From the NCBI GenBank assembly GCA_036844705.1, contig DAIUFH010000109.1, positions 1 to 5,480 on the forward strand: DNA of 5,480 nucleotides, written 5' to 3'. Shown here one piece after another: positions 1 to 5,480 of the stretch. Both the position numbers and the translations under genes were made by a program. Within the stretch, counting starts at the first letter, position 1. Every line of letters starts with the position of its first letter. A model generated the notes under the pieces. That model was not told the origin of the DNA. It saw only the letters and a list, made by a program, of their open reading frames with translations, and did no database searches. Source of the stretch: DAIUFH01 sp036844705 (GTDB taxonomy: Bacteria > Bacillota > Clostridia > Tissierellales > Tissierellaceae).

Positions 1-244
1 AATAATTCTTTCTGTCCATACGTACTAAATTGGATATCTTACTATTAAAAGCAATGCCAGCTTTTATCCCAAAATCTAGAGCCTCTTTATCTAATACCGG
101 TAATGCTCCAGGTAATCCTAAGCAAACAGGGCAAACTAAAGTATTGGCTTCAGCACCATATTCATTAGCACAATTACAGAAAATTTTATGCTTAGTTGCT
201 AGTTCAACATGAATTTCGAGACCAACGATTGTTTTGTATCCCAT
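1..244 (-). CDS. gatB: GatB, Asp/Glu-tRNA amidotransferase subunit B (N-terminal fragment)
   Basis: This is the tRNA-binding and transamidating subunit of cytoplasmic GatCAB. It activates the acyl group of Glu-tRNA(Gln) or Asp-tRNA(Asn) with ATP and amidates it with ammonia channelled from GatA. Only the first 81 codons are in the window; family members are usually about 475 residues. The fragment opens MGYKTIVGLEIHVEL, the hallmark GatB start. It continues with FCNC (Cys23, Cys25) and CPVCLGLPGALPVL (Cys38, Cys41), the four-cysteine set typical of the family and likely a metal site, and ends in the conserved RKNY stretch at the window edge. The ATG at 244-242 overlaps the gatA stop by one base (TAATG), so translational coupling is likely. 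An AAAGGG at 255-260 and a GGTG nearer the start may serve as ribosome binding sites. The identification is secure; the truncation is only the window boundary. Confidence 0.97.
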   Translation of the reverse strand, partial: MGYKTIVGLEIHVELATKHKIFCNCANEYGAEANTLVCPVCLGLPGALPVLDKEALDFGIKAGIAFNSKISNLVRMDRKNY

Positions 245-1692
245 TATAGCACCGCCCTTTCATAGCCTAAAGCGGCTTTAATAATATTTTTTTCCATAAA
301 TCTATCACCCGTTATTTGAAGCCCAACAGGTAGTCCATCGACTTTACCCATTGGAATGGATATTGAGCAAAGACCTGCAACATTGATAGGTACAGTATAT
401 AAATCGGATTTATACATTTCAACTGGATCATTTATTATAGAATTAAACTCAAAAGGCAATATTGTCGATGTCAAGGACAATATAACATCATGATCTATAA
501 AAGCATTGTCATAGTCTTGCTTTATCAATGTTCTAACCTTTAATGCTTTCTTATAATGTTCCTCTGCATATCCAGCACTAAGAGAATAAGTACCTATCAT
601 TATTCTTCTTTTTACTTCTTCCCCAAAACCCTCTGTTCTTGAATTAGTATATAATTCATCCAATGTATTATAGTTCTCTGCTCTATGCCCATATCTGATT
701 CCATCGAATCTAGCAAGATTTGAGCTTACCTCAGATGTCATTATAATGTAATAGGTTTCAAGTGCATATTTTAAATGAGGTATTGATATAAAATCTATCT
801 TGGATCCTTGTCTTTCAAATACTTTAACAGCCTCATCAAATAGTGTTTGAATTTTCTTATTAGATGTTCCTAATTCAACATATTCCTTAGGCAATGCCAC
901 CCTCAAACCTTCTAATAAATTGATATCTTCTTTATCATTATCTATAAAAACGGCTGAATTTGACCTTGTTGAGGATGTGGAATCCTTTCTATCATGTCCA
1001 GCAATAGCATTGAGCATTAGAACTGCATCTTTTACACCCCTTCCAAGTATGCCTACCTGATCCAAAGTATTTGCCATTGATACAACACCATATCTAGAAA
1101 TCATTCCATAGGTTGGTTTCAATCCCACAACACCACAATAGCTTGCAGGCTGTCTTACAGAACCGCCAGTATCTGTCCCTAAAGCCAAAGGCACCTCATT
1201 TGCACTTACAGCTGCTGCTGAACCTCCTGATGATCCTCCTGGTACACGATTTGGATCTACCGGATTCTTTGTAGCTCCAAAGTATGATGTTTCAGTAGAG
1301 CCACCCATAGCAAATTCATCCATATTAGTTTTACCAATGATTATACCGTCACTATTCTTAATCTTTTCAATAACAGTTGCATCATATGGAGGCATAAAAT
1401 TCTCCAGCATCTTTGAAGCACATGTTGTTCTCATTCCTTTGGTAACGATATTGTCCTTTATTCCAATAGGAAGTCCCGCCAATACCCCTACATCTTCATT
1501 ATTTCTTAACTTTTTATCAACTGCATCGGCGGTATTTAAAGCCTCTTCTTTGTTCAATGTAATAAAAGCATTGATATTGGGCTCTGTTTCTTCAATTTTT
1601 TTTATATGAGCTTCTACAATATCCTTGCTTGAAATTTCTTTATTTAAAAGCTTTTCTTTCATTTCCCAAGCTTTAAGACTTGTTATATCCAC
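244..1692 (-). CDS. gatA: GatA, Asp/Glu-tRNA amidotransferase subunit A (amidase)
   Basis: This is the glutaminase subunit of GatCAB: it hydrolyses glutamine and passes ammonia to GatB. It is 482 residues, the normal family length. The amidase-signature Lys-Ser-Ser triad is intact: Lys79 in GIKDN, Ser154 in the glycine/serine-rich loop PGGSSGGSAA, and Ser178 in GTDTGGSVR. Further family blocks are KTNMDEFAMG (121-130), LKPTYGMISRYG (191-202), GFGEEVKRRIMIGTYSLS (355-372) and the C-terminal SDLYTVPINVAGL with GLPVGLQITGDRF. Arg363 and Asp430 probably match the glutamine-binding Arg and Asp known in Staphylococcus GatA. The stretch LSLTST (406-411) replaces the more usual SPTxPT-like segment, a mild divergence. 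The start is GTG at 1692-1690, because it yields MDITSLKAWEM, the expected N-terminus, and has AAGGGGTG just upstream. An ATG two bases upstream is out of frame. gatC lies 13 nt upstream and gatB overlaps downstream. Confidence 0.98.
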   Translation of the reverse strand: MDITSLKAWEMKEKLLNKEISSKDIVEAHIKKIEETEPNINAFITLNKEEALNTADAVDKKLRNNEDVGVLAGLPIGIKDNIVTKGMRTTCASKMLENFMPPYDATVIEKIKNSDGIIIGKTNMDEFAMGGSTETSYFGATKNPVDPNRVPGGSSGGSAAAVSANEVPLALGTDTGGSVRQPASYCGVVGLKPTYGMISRYGVVSMANTLDQVGILGRGVKDAVLMLNAIAGHDRKDSTSSTRSNSAVFIDNDKEDINLLEGLRVALPKEYVELGTSNKKIQTLFDEAVKVFERQGSKIDFISIPHLKYALETYYIIMTSEVSSNLARFDGIRYGHRAENYNTLDELYTNSRTEGFGEEVKRRIMIGTYSLSAGYAEEHYKKALKVRTLIKQDYDNAFIDHDVILSLTSTILPFEFNSIINDPVEMYKSDLYTVPINVAGLCSISIPMGKVDGLPVGLQITGDRFMEKNIIKAALGYERAVL

Positions 1693-1697
1693 ATTAT

Positions 1698-1705
1698 CAC
1701 CCCTT
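1698..1705 (-). promoter_or_regulatory. Ribosome binding site of gatA
   Basis: The minus strand reads AAGGGGTG five bases before the GTG start at 1692, inside the 13-nt gatC-gatA gap. It supports the GTG start. The same site could also load ribosomes onto the out-of-frame ATG at 1694-1692, which hits TAA after three codons. Confidence 0.7.
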
Positions 1706-1990
1706 CTATTCCACTACCTTTATGATTTTAAAATATCCATATTGCTGCTCTACGGTATTTTGGAGTACCTCTTCTCTTAAAAGAGTTACATTTCCTTCAT
1801 AATCTTTTAATTCTCCTGTTTCGTCACTAACCATAAAGGTTGGCTCTACATCTTCTGTATTTACTTCCTTTATAGTATCAACAAATCCAATGACTTGGGC
1901 AAATTTCTCTGTGAATACATCAATTTCTTCTTCAGTAAACTTTAGCATCGCAATATCTGCAATATGTAGTACATCATCTTTTGTTATCAT
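1706..1990 (-). CDS. gatC: GatC, Asp/Glu-tRNA amidotransferase subunit C
   Basis: GatC is the small scaffold subunit that wraps around GatA and GatB and stabilises the complex. The chosen ATG at 1990-1988 gives 94 residues, the usual size (about 95). Family features are the N-terminal helix block MITKDDVLHIADIAMLKFTEEE, where AMLKF stands in the place of the usual ARLxL; the central NTEDVEPT (usual DTxxVEPT); LREEVLQN; and the closing GYFKIIKVVE (usual GYFKVPKVxE). A strong AAAGGAGG lies nine bases upstream of this ATG. The reading frame stays open 48 codons further upstream, to an ATG at 2134, but that extension translates repeat DNA as CHSERSEES-type peptide and has no family counterpart, so it is rejected. 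The gene is separated from ligA by 341 bp of mostly repetitive DNA and leads directly into gatA. No promoter of its own is evident, so it may depend on readthrough from ligA. Confidence 0.95.
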   Translation of the reverse strand: MITKDDVLHIADIAMLKFTEEEIDVFTEKFAQVIGFVDTIKEVNTEDVEPTFMVSDETGELKDYEGNVTLLREEVLQNTVEQQYGYFKIIKVVE

Positions 1991-1999
1991 ATTAAAAAT

Positions 2000-2007
2000 C
2001 CTCCTTT
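2000..2007 (-). promoter_or_regulatory. Ribosome binding site of gatC (decides the start)
   Basis: The minus strand carries AAAGGAGG, a near-ideal Shine-Dalgarno sequence, nine bases before the ATG at 1990. It fixes the gatC start at 1990 rather than at the ATG at 2134 inside the repeat array. It lies outside the repeat element, so insertion of the element left gatC translation signals intact. Confidence 0.88.
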
Positions 2008-2052
2008 CTTCAATTGACAGTTGAAAATTATTTGGGTCTGGCTCTGGAATCC

Positions 2053-2256
2053 AAACCCGAGATTCTTCACTACGTTCAGAATGACAAGATGTATGCGATT
2101 CTTCACTACGTTCGGAATGACAAGATGCATGCAATTTCTCACTACGTTCGGAATGACAAGATGTATGAGATTTCTCACTACGTTCAAAATAACATTACCT
2201 TTTTTGTCATCCTGAGCCACACAGTATTAACCTAACTACCGAAGGATCTCGGGTTT
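2053..2256. repeat. Composite intergenic repeat element with inverted ends (SERSEES-type)
   Basis: This 204-bp element is bounded by inverted 16-bp arms. The left arm is AAACCCGAGATTCTTC (2053-2068); the right arm (2241-2256), read on the opposite strand, is AAACCCGAGATCCTTC, giving 15 of 16 matches. Homology continues inward as CAGAATGAC (2077-2085) on the left and, inverted, CTCAGGATGAC (2206-2216) on the right. Between the arms lies the 36-bp tandem array. No transposase is encoded, so it resembles a non-autonomous or REP-like dispersed element. Sequences of this type, recognisable by spurious translations such as CHSERSEES, are common between genes in several bacterial groups; this is prior knowledge, not a search result. 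Transcribed in the gatC direction, the arms could pair into a long stem closing a loop of about 170 nt. There is no U-tract after the distal arm, so it is not a standard intrinsic terminator. Confidence 0.85.
2061..2204. repeat. 36-bp tandem repeat array, about four copies
   Basis: Units begin at 2061, 2097, 2133 and 2169. Each has a 25-bp core, starting GATTCTTC or [GA]ATTTCTC and continuing ACTACGTTC then [AG]GAATGAC, followed by an 11-bp linker such as AAGATGTATGC. Units 1 and 2 carry the GATTCTTC opening, while units 3 and 4 carry the ATTTCTC opening, so two sequence flavours sit side by side. Unit 4 is degraded (core end AAAATAAC) and its linker is replaced by unrelated sequence running into a T-stretch. 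The 36-bp period is a multiple of three, which is why open frames run through the array on both strands. Each core has a short inverted ATTCT/AGAAT pair and might form a small hairpin. None of the frames resembles a real protein. Confidence 0.92.
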
Positions 2257-2340
2257 AACTCTTATCTCTTAGTTCTTATCTCTTAGTTCTTAGTTCTTAG
2301 TTCTTCACTCTTAACTCTTAACTCTTAGTTCTTAACTCTT
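2257..2340. repeat. 7-bp tandem repeat array, 12 units, overlapping the ligA 3' end
   Basis: Twelve exact 7-bp steps begin at 2257, immediately after the inverted end of the composite element. On the plus strand the units are AACTCTT (4 copies), AGTTCTT (5), ATCTCTT (2) and CACTCTT (1), all fitting NNYTCTT. On the minus strand every junction forms TAA or TGA. Because seven is not a multiple of three, stop codons recur in all three frames. The last units contain the ligA stop codon (2334-2332) and its final Lys-Ser codons. Simple repeats like this may change copy number by slippage. There is no dyad symmetry strong enough to call a terminator. Confidence 0.93.
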
Positions 2341-4320
2341 CACTATATCCTTCAATCTCTCTTCATTGATTATCTCAATTCCTAGCTCTACTGCCTTATC
2401 ATACTTCGAACCTGGGTCTTCGCCTACTATTACGAAGTCCGTCTTCTTGCTTACAGAGCTTGATACCTTTCCACCTTTTCTTTCCACTATATCCCTAATT
2501 TGATTCCTTGACAAGCCCTCAATTGTCCCAGTTATGACCACAGTTTTCTCGGTAAATATGGATTCCTCTGCATGTACTTCTTCATAAATAGGAGTAACAC
2601 CTTCACCAAGAAGTTTGTTCAATGCCTCTAGTATACGCTCATCTTCAAAAAACTCTAATATGTTATTGGCTATAATATCCCCTATATCTCCAACGTTAAT
2701 CAAATCTTCATAGCTTGCCATTTTTAGAGCACCTAAGGATTTAAATTTATTTGCCAAATCACTAGCCGTTTTTATGCCTACATTAGATATTCCTAAGGCA
2801 TATATAAATGAAGTAAGGCTAACCATTTTACTTCTTTCAATTGCATCTATCAGATTTTTACTTTTTTTGTCTTTAAAACCTTCAAGTTTTCTTAAATCCT
2901 CATATTTAATTTCATATATCTCTGGCAAATCCCTTATATTCAACTCCTCAAGGAGCTTTTCAGCTGTCTTTTCACTAAAACCCTCAATATTCATGGCATC
3001 ACGACTTGCAAAATGAACTAGCCTGGATACCAACTGCGGCTTGCAGGATAATGAATTAGGACAAAATATGTGAACACCATTTTGTATCAATTCGCTTTGA
3101 CAATATGGACAATGCGTTGGTTTTTCTATTGTATATGTCTTCTCATTCGTTTCAAGAGTTCCCAATATTTCTGGAATCACATCATTGGATCTACGTATGA
3201 GGACTCTTGAATTAAGTCTAATACCCTTTCTTATAATATCATCATAATTATTAAGAGTTGCTCTCTTTACCGTAACTCCGCCTATATCCACAGGCTCCAA
3301 CAATGCTGTAGGCGTCACCTTTGCCGAACGGCCAACATTCCACTCTACAGCCAACAGCTTTGTACTTATCTCTTCAGCTTCAAATTTATATGCAACTGCC
3401 CATCTTGGAAACTTATTAGTATGACCAAGAACCTCCCTAGTTCTCATATCATTTATTTTTATAACCATTCCATCTGTAAGGATGTCGAGTCTATTTCTTG
3501 CATCCTTAATATTCTCTATTTCTTCAATTATAGCATCCATGGTATCAAAGCTTTTTACATAAGGAAATACAGGCAATTTATTTTTTCTTAAAAATTCCAG
3601 CATTTCTAAGTGACTATTGAAACTTTTTCCTTCTATATATCCTACGTTGTAAAAAAAGGCTGCTAGCTTTCTTTTTTCAGTAACCTTTGGATCCAAATTT
3701 CTTAAAGCTCCTGCTGCAGCATTTCTAGCATTTTTCAAAGTCTCAACTGCAGTCTTATTGTATTCCTCAAGTGATGACAAAGGCATCAGCCCTTCACCTT
3801 GTACCTCCATTGTATAATCAGCATCTATTCTCATTGGAATTGATTTTATAGTCTTAAGCTGCTCTAAAATTCCTTCACCAACGATACCATTTCCTCTTGA
3901 AGCACCCTGAATCAATTCTCCATTTTTATAGGTTAAATTTATAGTTAACCCGTCAAATTTATATTCCAATATATATACTGGATCTGGCAGCTTATCATCA
4001 TTGTTTCTGTTATATTCATCTATGGATCTTCTTACTCTATTGTCCCAATTTTTTAATTCCGCATAGCTCTGACTTTTGTCAAGACTCCATAGCCTTCCTA
4101 AATGAACATGCTTTTCAAACTTCTCTAGTATTTCTCCCCCTACTCTCTGAGTTGGAGAATAGCTTAGAATATATCCAGTTTCATTTTCAAGCCGAACAAG
4201 CTCATCATATAGAGCATCATACTCCTTGTCACTTACCTTCGGTGAATCCAGCGTATAATAGCTATAATTCAAGTCATTTATTATATCTATTATCTCTCTA
4301 ATCCTTTCCTCTTGATTCAA
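2332..4320 (-). CDS. ligA: LigA, NAD+-dependent DNA ligase
   Basis: LigA seals 5'-phosphate/3'-hydroxyl nicks in duplex DNA using NAD+, in Okazaki-fragment joining and repair. With the TTG at 4320 as start it has 662 residues, normal for the family. In order: domain Ia (YSYYTLDSPKVSDKEYDAL, ~20-38, NMN binding); adenylation domain with nucleophile Lys121 in YKFDG, Arg142 in SRGNG, Glu173-Glu176 region (EVQGE), RNAAAG (199-204), DGMVIK (283-288) and AYKFEAEE (Lys312); OB fold (~315-390); zinc finger Cys404, Cys407, Cys420, Cys426; helix-hairpin-helix region (~436-560); and BRCT domain (~591-660). Expected catalytic residues are present, but several near-invariant neighbours differ (see findings). 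TTG at 4320 gives MNQEERIREI, matching family N-termini, and lies 10 nt from AAGGAGG; TTG at 4329 is too close to it. It starts 5 nt after the pcrA stop. Its 3' end lies inside a 7-bp repeat array. Confidence 0.96.
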   Translation of the reverse strand: MNQEERIREIIDIINDLNYSYYTLDSPKVSDKEYDALYDELVRLENETGYILSYSPTQRVGGEILEKFEKHVHLGRLWSLDKSQSYAELKNWDNRVRRSIDEYNRNNDDKLPDPVYILEYKFDGLTINLTYKNGELIQGASRGNGIVGEGILEQLKTIKSIPMRIDADYTMEVQGEGLMPLSSLEEYNKTAVETLKNARNAAAGALRNLDPKVTEKRKLAAFFYNVGYIEGKSFNSHLEMLEFLRKNKLPVFPYVKSFDTMDAIIEEIENIKDARNRLDILTDGMVIKINDMRTREVLGHTNKFPRWAVAYKFEAEEISTKLLAVEWNVGRSAKVTPTALLEPVDIGGVTVKRATLNNYDDIIRKGIRLNSRVLIRRSNDVIPEILGTLETNEKTYTIEKPTHCPYCQSELIQNGVHIFCPNSLSCKPQLVSRLVHFASRDAMNIEGFSEKTAEKLLEELNIRDLPEIYEIKYEDLRKLEGFKDKKSKNLIDAIERSKMVSLTSFIYALGISNVGIKTASDLANKFKSLGALKMASYEDLINVGDIGDIIANNILEFFEDERILEALNKLLGEGVTPIYEEVHAEESIFTEKTVVITGTIEGLSRNQIRDIVERKGGKVSSSVSKKTDFVIVGEDPGSKYDKAVELGIEIINEERLKDIVKS

Positions 4321-4325
4321 AAGAA

Positions 4326-5480
4326 TCAACCCTCCTTAACGATTTCAATAGGGGCTATGGATTGCAATAGCTTCTTTAGCCCTTCCTTATCAAAAGCTAT
4401 AGTCAACTCCTTGTCTCCATCTTCTCTTTCCTTAACCATAGCAACTATTCCAGTACCCCATTTCTTGTGTTTAACCTTAGTTCCAACATCAATGTCCAAG
4501 TTCTTGTTTTCATTTCTAATTATCTTTGGACCAACAAAATTAGATTTATTGTAATCTACTATATTCAGCAACTTCTCTTCAGGATTTGATTCCATTTCTT
4601 TTCTAATATTATTTATAATTTTTTTAGTGATCTTTCTTTCAATTGTATCTCCCATCTCATCAATAAATCTGGATGGCATCGTATAATTAGTATTACCATA
4701 TATTGTTCTTCTCTGTGCATTAGTTATGATTAAGTGTTTCTCTGCCCTTGTCACAGCTACATAACAAAGTCTTCTTTCCTCTTCCAGATCACTTTCACTG
4801 TCAAAGGATCTTGATATAGGGAAAAGACCTTCTTCCATTCCTACTAGAAAAACTATAGGATATTCAAGCCCTTTTGCACTATGAACAGTCATCAACGTAA
4901 TGAGATTATCTGTTTCAACAGTTTTATCAACATCTGATAATAGCGATATTGAAGCTAAAAAGTCCTCCATATTAGCCCCTTCATTCTTTTCCTCAAATGT
5001 TAATGCAACAGAAAGGAAATCTTTTATATTTTCAATCCTAGTTCTAGATTCAATAGTATCTTCTTTTTCAAGCTCAGCGATATAACCTGAAGAATTTATT
5101 ACCTCTTCAACAAAGTCCTTAATTCCCATTATTTCCTTCATTGCCATAAATCTATTCATTAATTCTACAAAAGGTTTGATGCTATTTATTGCCCTTCCAG
5201 ACAATCCGGGAATATCCTCAACCGATAATATGACCCCATAAATCGAATCACCTGTATTAGCAGCAAATTCCTCAATTTTATTTATTGTACTTGCTCCGAT
5301 ACCTCTCTTTGGTGTGTTAATAATTCTCTTTAACGATATATTGTCATTAGGATTCTGTAGGAATTTTAAATATGCTATTAAATCCTTAACTTCCTTTCTA
5401 TCATAGAATTTTAGTCCGCCTACTATTTTATATGGAAGGTGCTCTGTCATAAACACTTCTTCAAAGGTTCTAGACTGTAC
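4326..5480 (-). CDS. pcrA: PcrA/UvrD-type superfamily 1 DNA helicase (C-terminal half)
   Basis: PcrA is an ATP-dependent 3'-5' DNA helicase used in repair, in rolling-circle replication and at RNA polymerase. The window holds the last 384 codons of a protein usually about 720-740 residues long; the 5' part lies beyond the edge and the frame is open to position 5480. Fragment residue numbers: QSRTFEE at the start is the tail of motif IV; LPYKIVGGLKFYDRKEVKD (15-33) is the UvrD-type block after it; LMTVHSAKGLEYPIVFLVG (196-214) is motif V; EEERRLCYVAVTRAEKHLI (233-251) is motif VI with its arginine finger region; PSRFIDEM (269-276) follows. The C-terminus (~331-381, VGTKVKHKKWGTGIV to IAPIEIV) is the Tudor-like domain characteristic of PcrA, known to contact RNA polymerase. 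That domain and the adjacent ligA favour PcrA over other UvrD/Rep helicases. The stop TGA (4328-4326) is 5 nt from the ligA start. Confidence 0.95.
   Translation of the reverse strand, partial: VQSRTFEEVFMTEHLPYKIVGGLKFYDRKEVKDLIAYLKFLQNPNDNISLKRIINTPKRGIGASTINKIEEFAANTGDSIYGVILSVEDIPGLSGRAINSIKPFVELMNRFMAMKEIMGIKDFVEEVINSSGYIAELEKEDTIESRTRIENIKDFLSVALTFEEKNEGANMEDFLASISLLSDVDKTVETDNLITLMTVHSAKGLEYPIVFLVGMEEGLFPISRSFDSESDLEEERRLCYVAVTRAEKHLIITNAQRRTIYGNTNYTMPSRFIDEMGDTIERKITKKIINNIRKEMESNPEEKLLNIVDYNKSNFVGPKIIRNENKNLDIDVGTKVKHKKWGTGIVAMVKEREDGDKELTIAFDKEGLKKLLQSIAPIEIVKEG
4331..4337 (-). promoter_or_regulatory. Ribosome binding site of ligA inside the pcrA 3' end
   Basis: The minus strand reads AAGGAGG within the last codons of pcrA. 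It is only one base from the TTG at 4329 but ten bases from the in-frame TTG at 4320, which therefore makes the better start. Placement in the upstream gene implies co-transcription of pcrA and ligA and allows translational coupling. Confidence 0.75.

Noticed and set aside
30..212. Plus-strand open frame of 60 codons
   Set aside because: It is antisense to gatB, which has unmistakable family motifs.
1337..1609. Plus-strand open frame of 90 codons with hydrophobic stretches
   Set aside because: It is the antisense shadow of the conserved gatA N-terminal region; hydrophobicity is expected from reverse reading of AT-rich coding DNA.
2011..2023. Small imperfect inverted repeat CAATTGACAGTTG upstream of the gatC ribosome binding site
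   Set aside because: It is short, imperfect and without a partner site; an operator or a plus-strand -35 box (TTGACA) cannot be supported from this alone.
2061..2193. Possible short CRISPR array
   Set aside because: The 11-bp linkers are nearly identical between units and the cores vary more than CRISPR repeats do; no cas gene is present.
1987..2235. Overlapping open frames on both strands through the repeat region (about 64-77 codons each)
   Set aside because: They translate the 36-bp repeat, are open only because the period is a multiple of three, and resemble no protein family.
2053..2256. Intrinsic terminator between ligA and gatC
   Set aside because: The inverted arms are about 170 bases apart and no U-tract follows the distal arm in the gatC direction; the T-run at 2199-2205 lies inside the loop and would be A on the transcript.
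2774..3016. Plus-strand open frame of 80 codons
   Set aside because: It is antisense to the helix-hairpin-helix region of ligA, with no start signal or family resemblance.
4312..4554. Plus-strand open frame of 80 codons spanning the pcrA-ligA junction
   Set aside because: It is antisense to the pcrA Tudor-like domain; no independent evidence of coding.
4900..5085. Plus-strand open frame of 61 codons
   Set aside because: It is a shadow of pcrA coding sequence, low in complexity and serine-rich.

Overview
The window looks like chromosomal DNA of a low-GC, AT-codon-rich Firmicute, most likely a member of the Clostridia. Three things point that way: a PcrA with the C-terminal Tudor-like domain, a complete GatCAB set (the indirect route to Gln-tRNA and Asn-tRNA), and intergenic repeats whose translated form 'CHSERSEES' is a familiar spurious ORF in such genomes. 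The genus cannot be fixed from the sequence. All five genes are on the minus strand, so transcription runs from high to low coordinates.

Layout in transcription order: the C-terminal half of pcrA (4326-5480, cut by the window edge); ligA, NAD-dependent DNA ligase (2332-4320); a 341-bp gap filled mostly by repeats (1991-2331); gatC (1706-1990); gatA (244-1692); and the first 81 codons of gatB (1-244, cut by the window edge). Spacing is tight within each block: 5 nt between pcrA and ligA, 13 nt between gatC and gatA, and a 1-nt TAATG overlap between gatA and gatB. I see no convincing promoter or terminator, so a single pcrA-ligA-gatCAB transcript is possible but not shown.

PcrA (helicase) and LigA (nick sealing) serve DNA repair and replication. 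GatC, GatA and GatB form the amidotransferase that corrects Glu-tRNA(Gln) and Asp-tRNA(Asn). The physical linkage does not require a shared function.

The genes are ordinary housekeeping genes. The part that deserves a second look is the ligA-gatC gap. It holds a 204-bp composite repeat element with near-perfect 16-bp inverted ends (2053-2256), containing a 36-bp tandem array. It is directly abutted by twelve copies of a 7-bp repeat (2257-2340) that run into the ligA stop codon. Secondary points are a divergent set of LigA motif residues, non-ATG starts for ligA (TTG) and gatA (GTG), and an easily mis-called gatC start. I found no evidence of a novel defence system, mobile enzyme or RNA gene.
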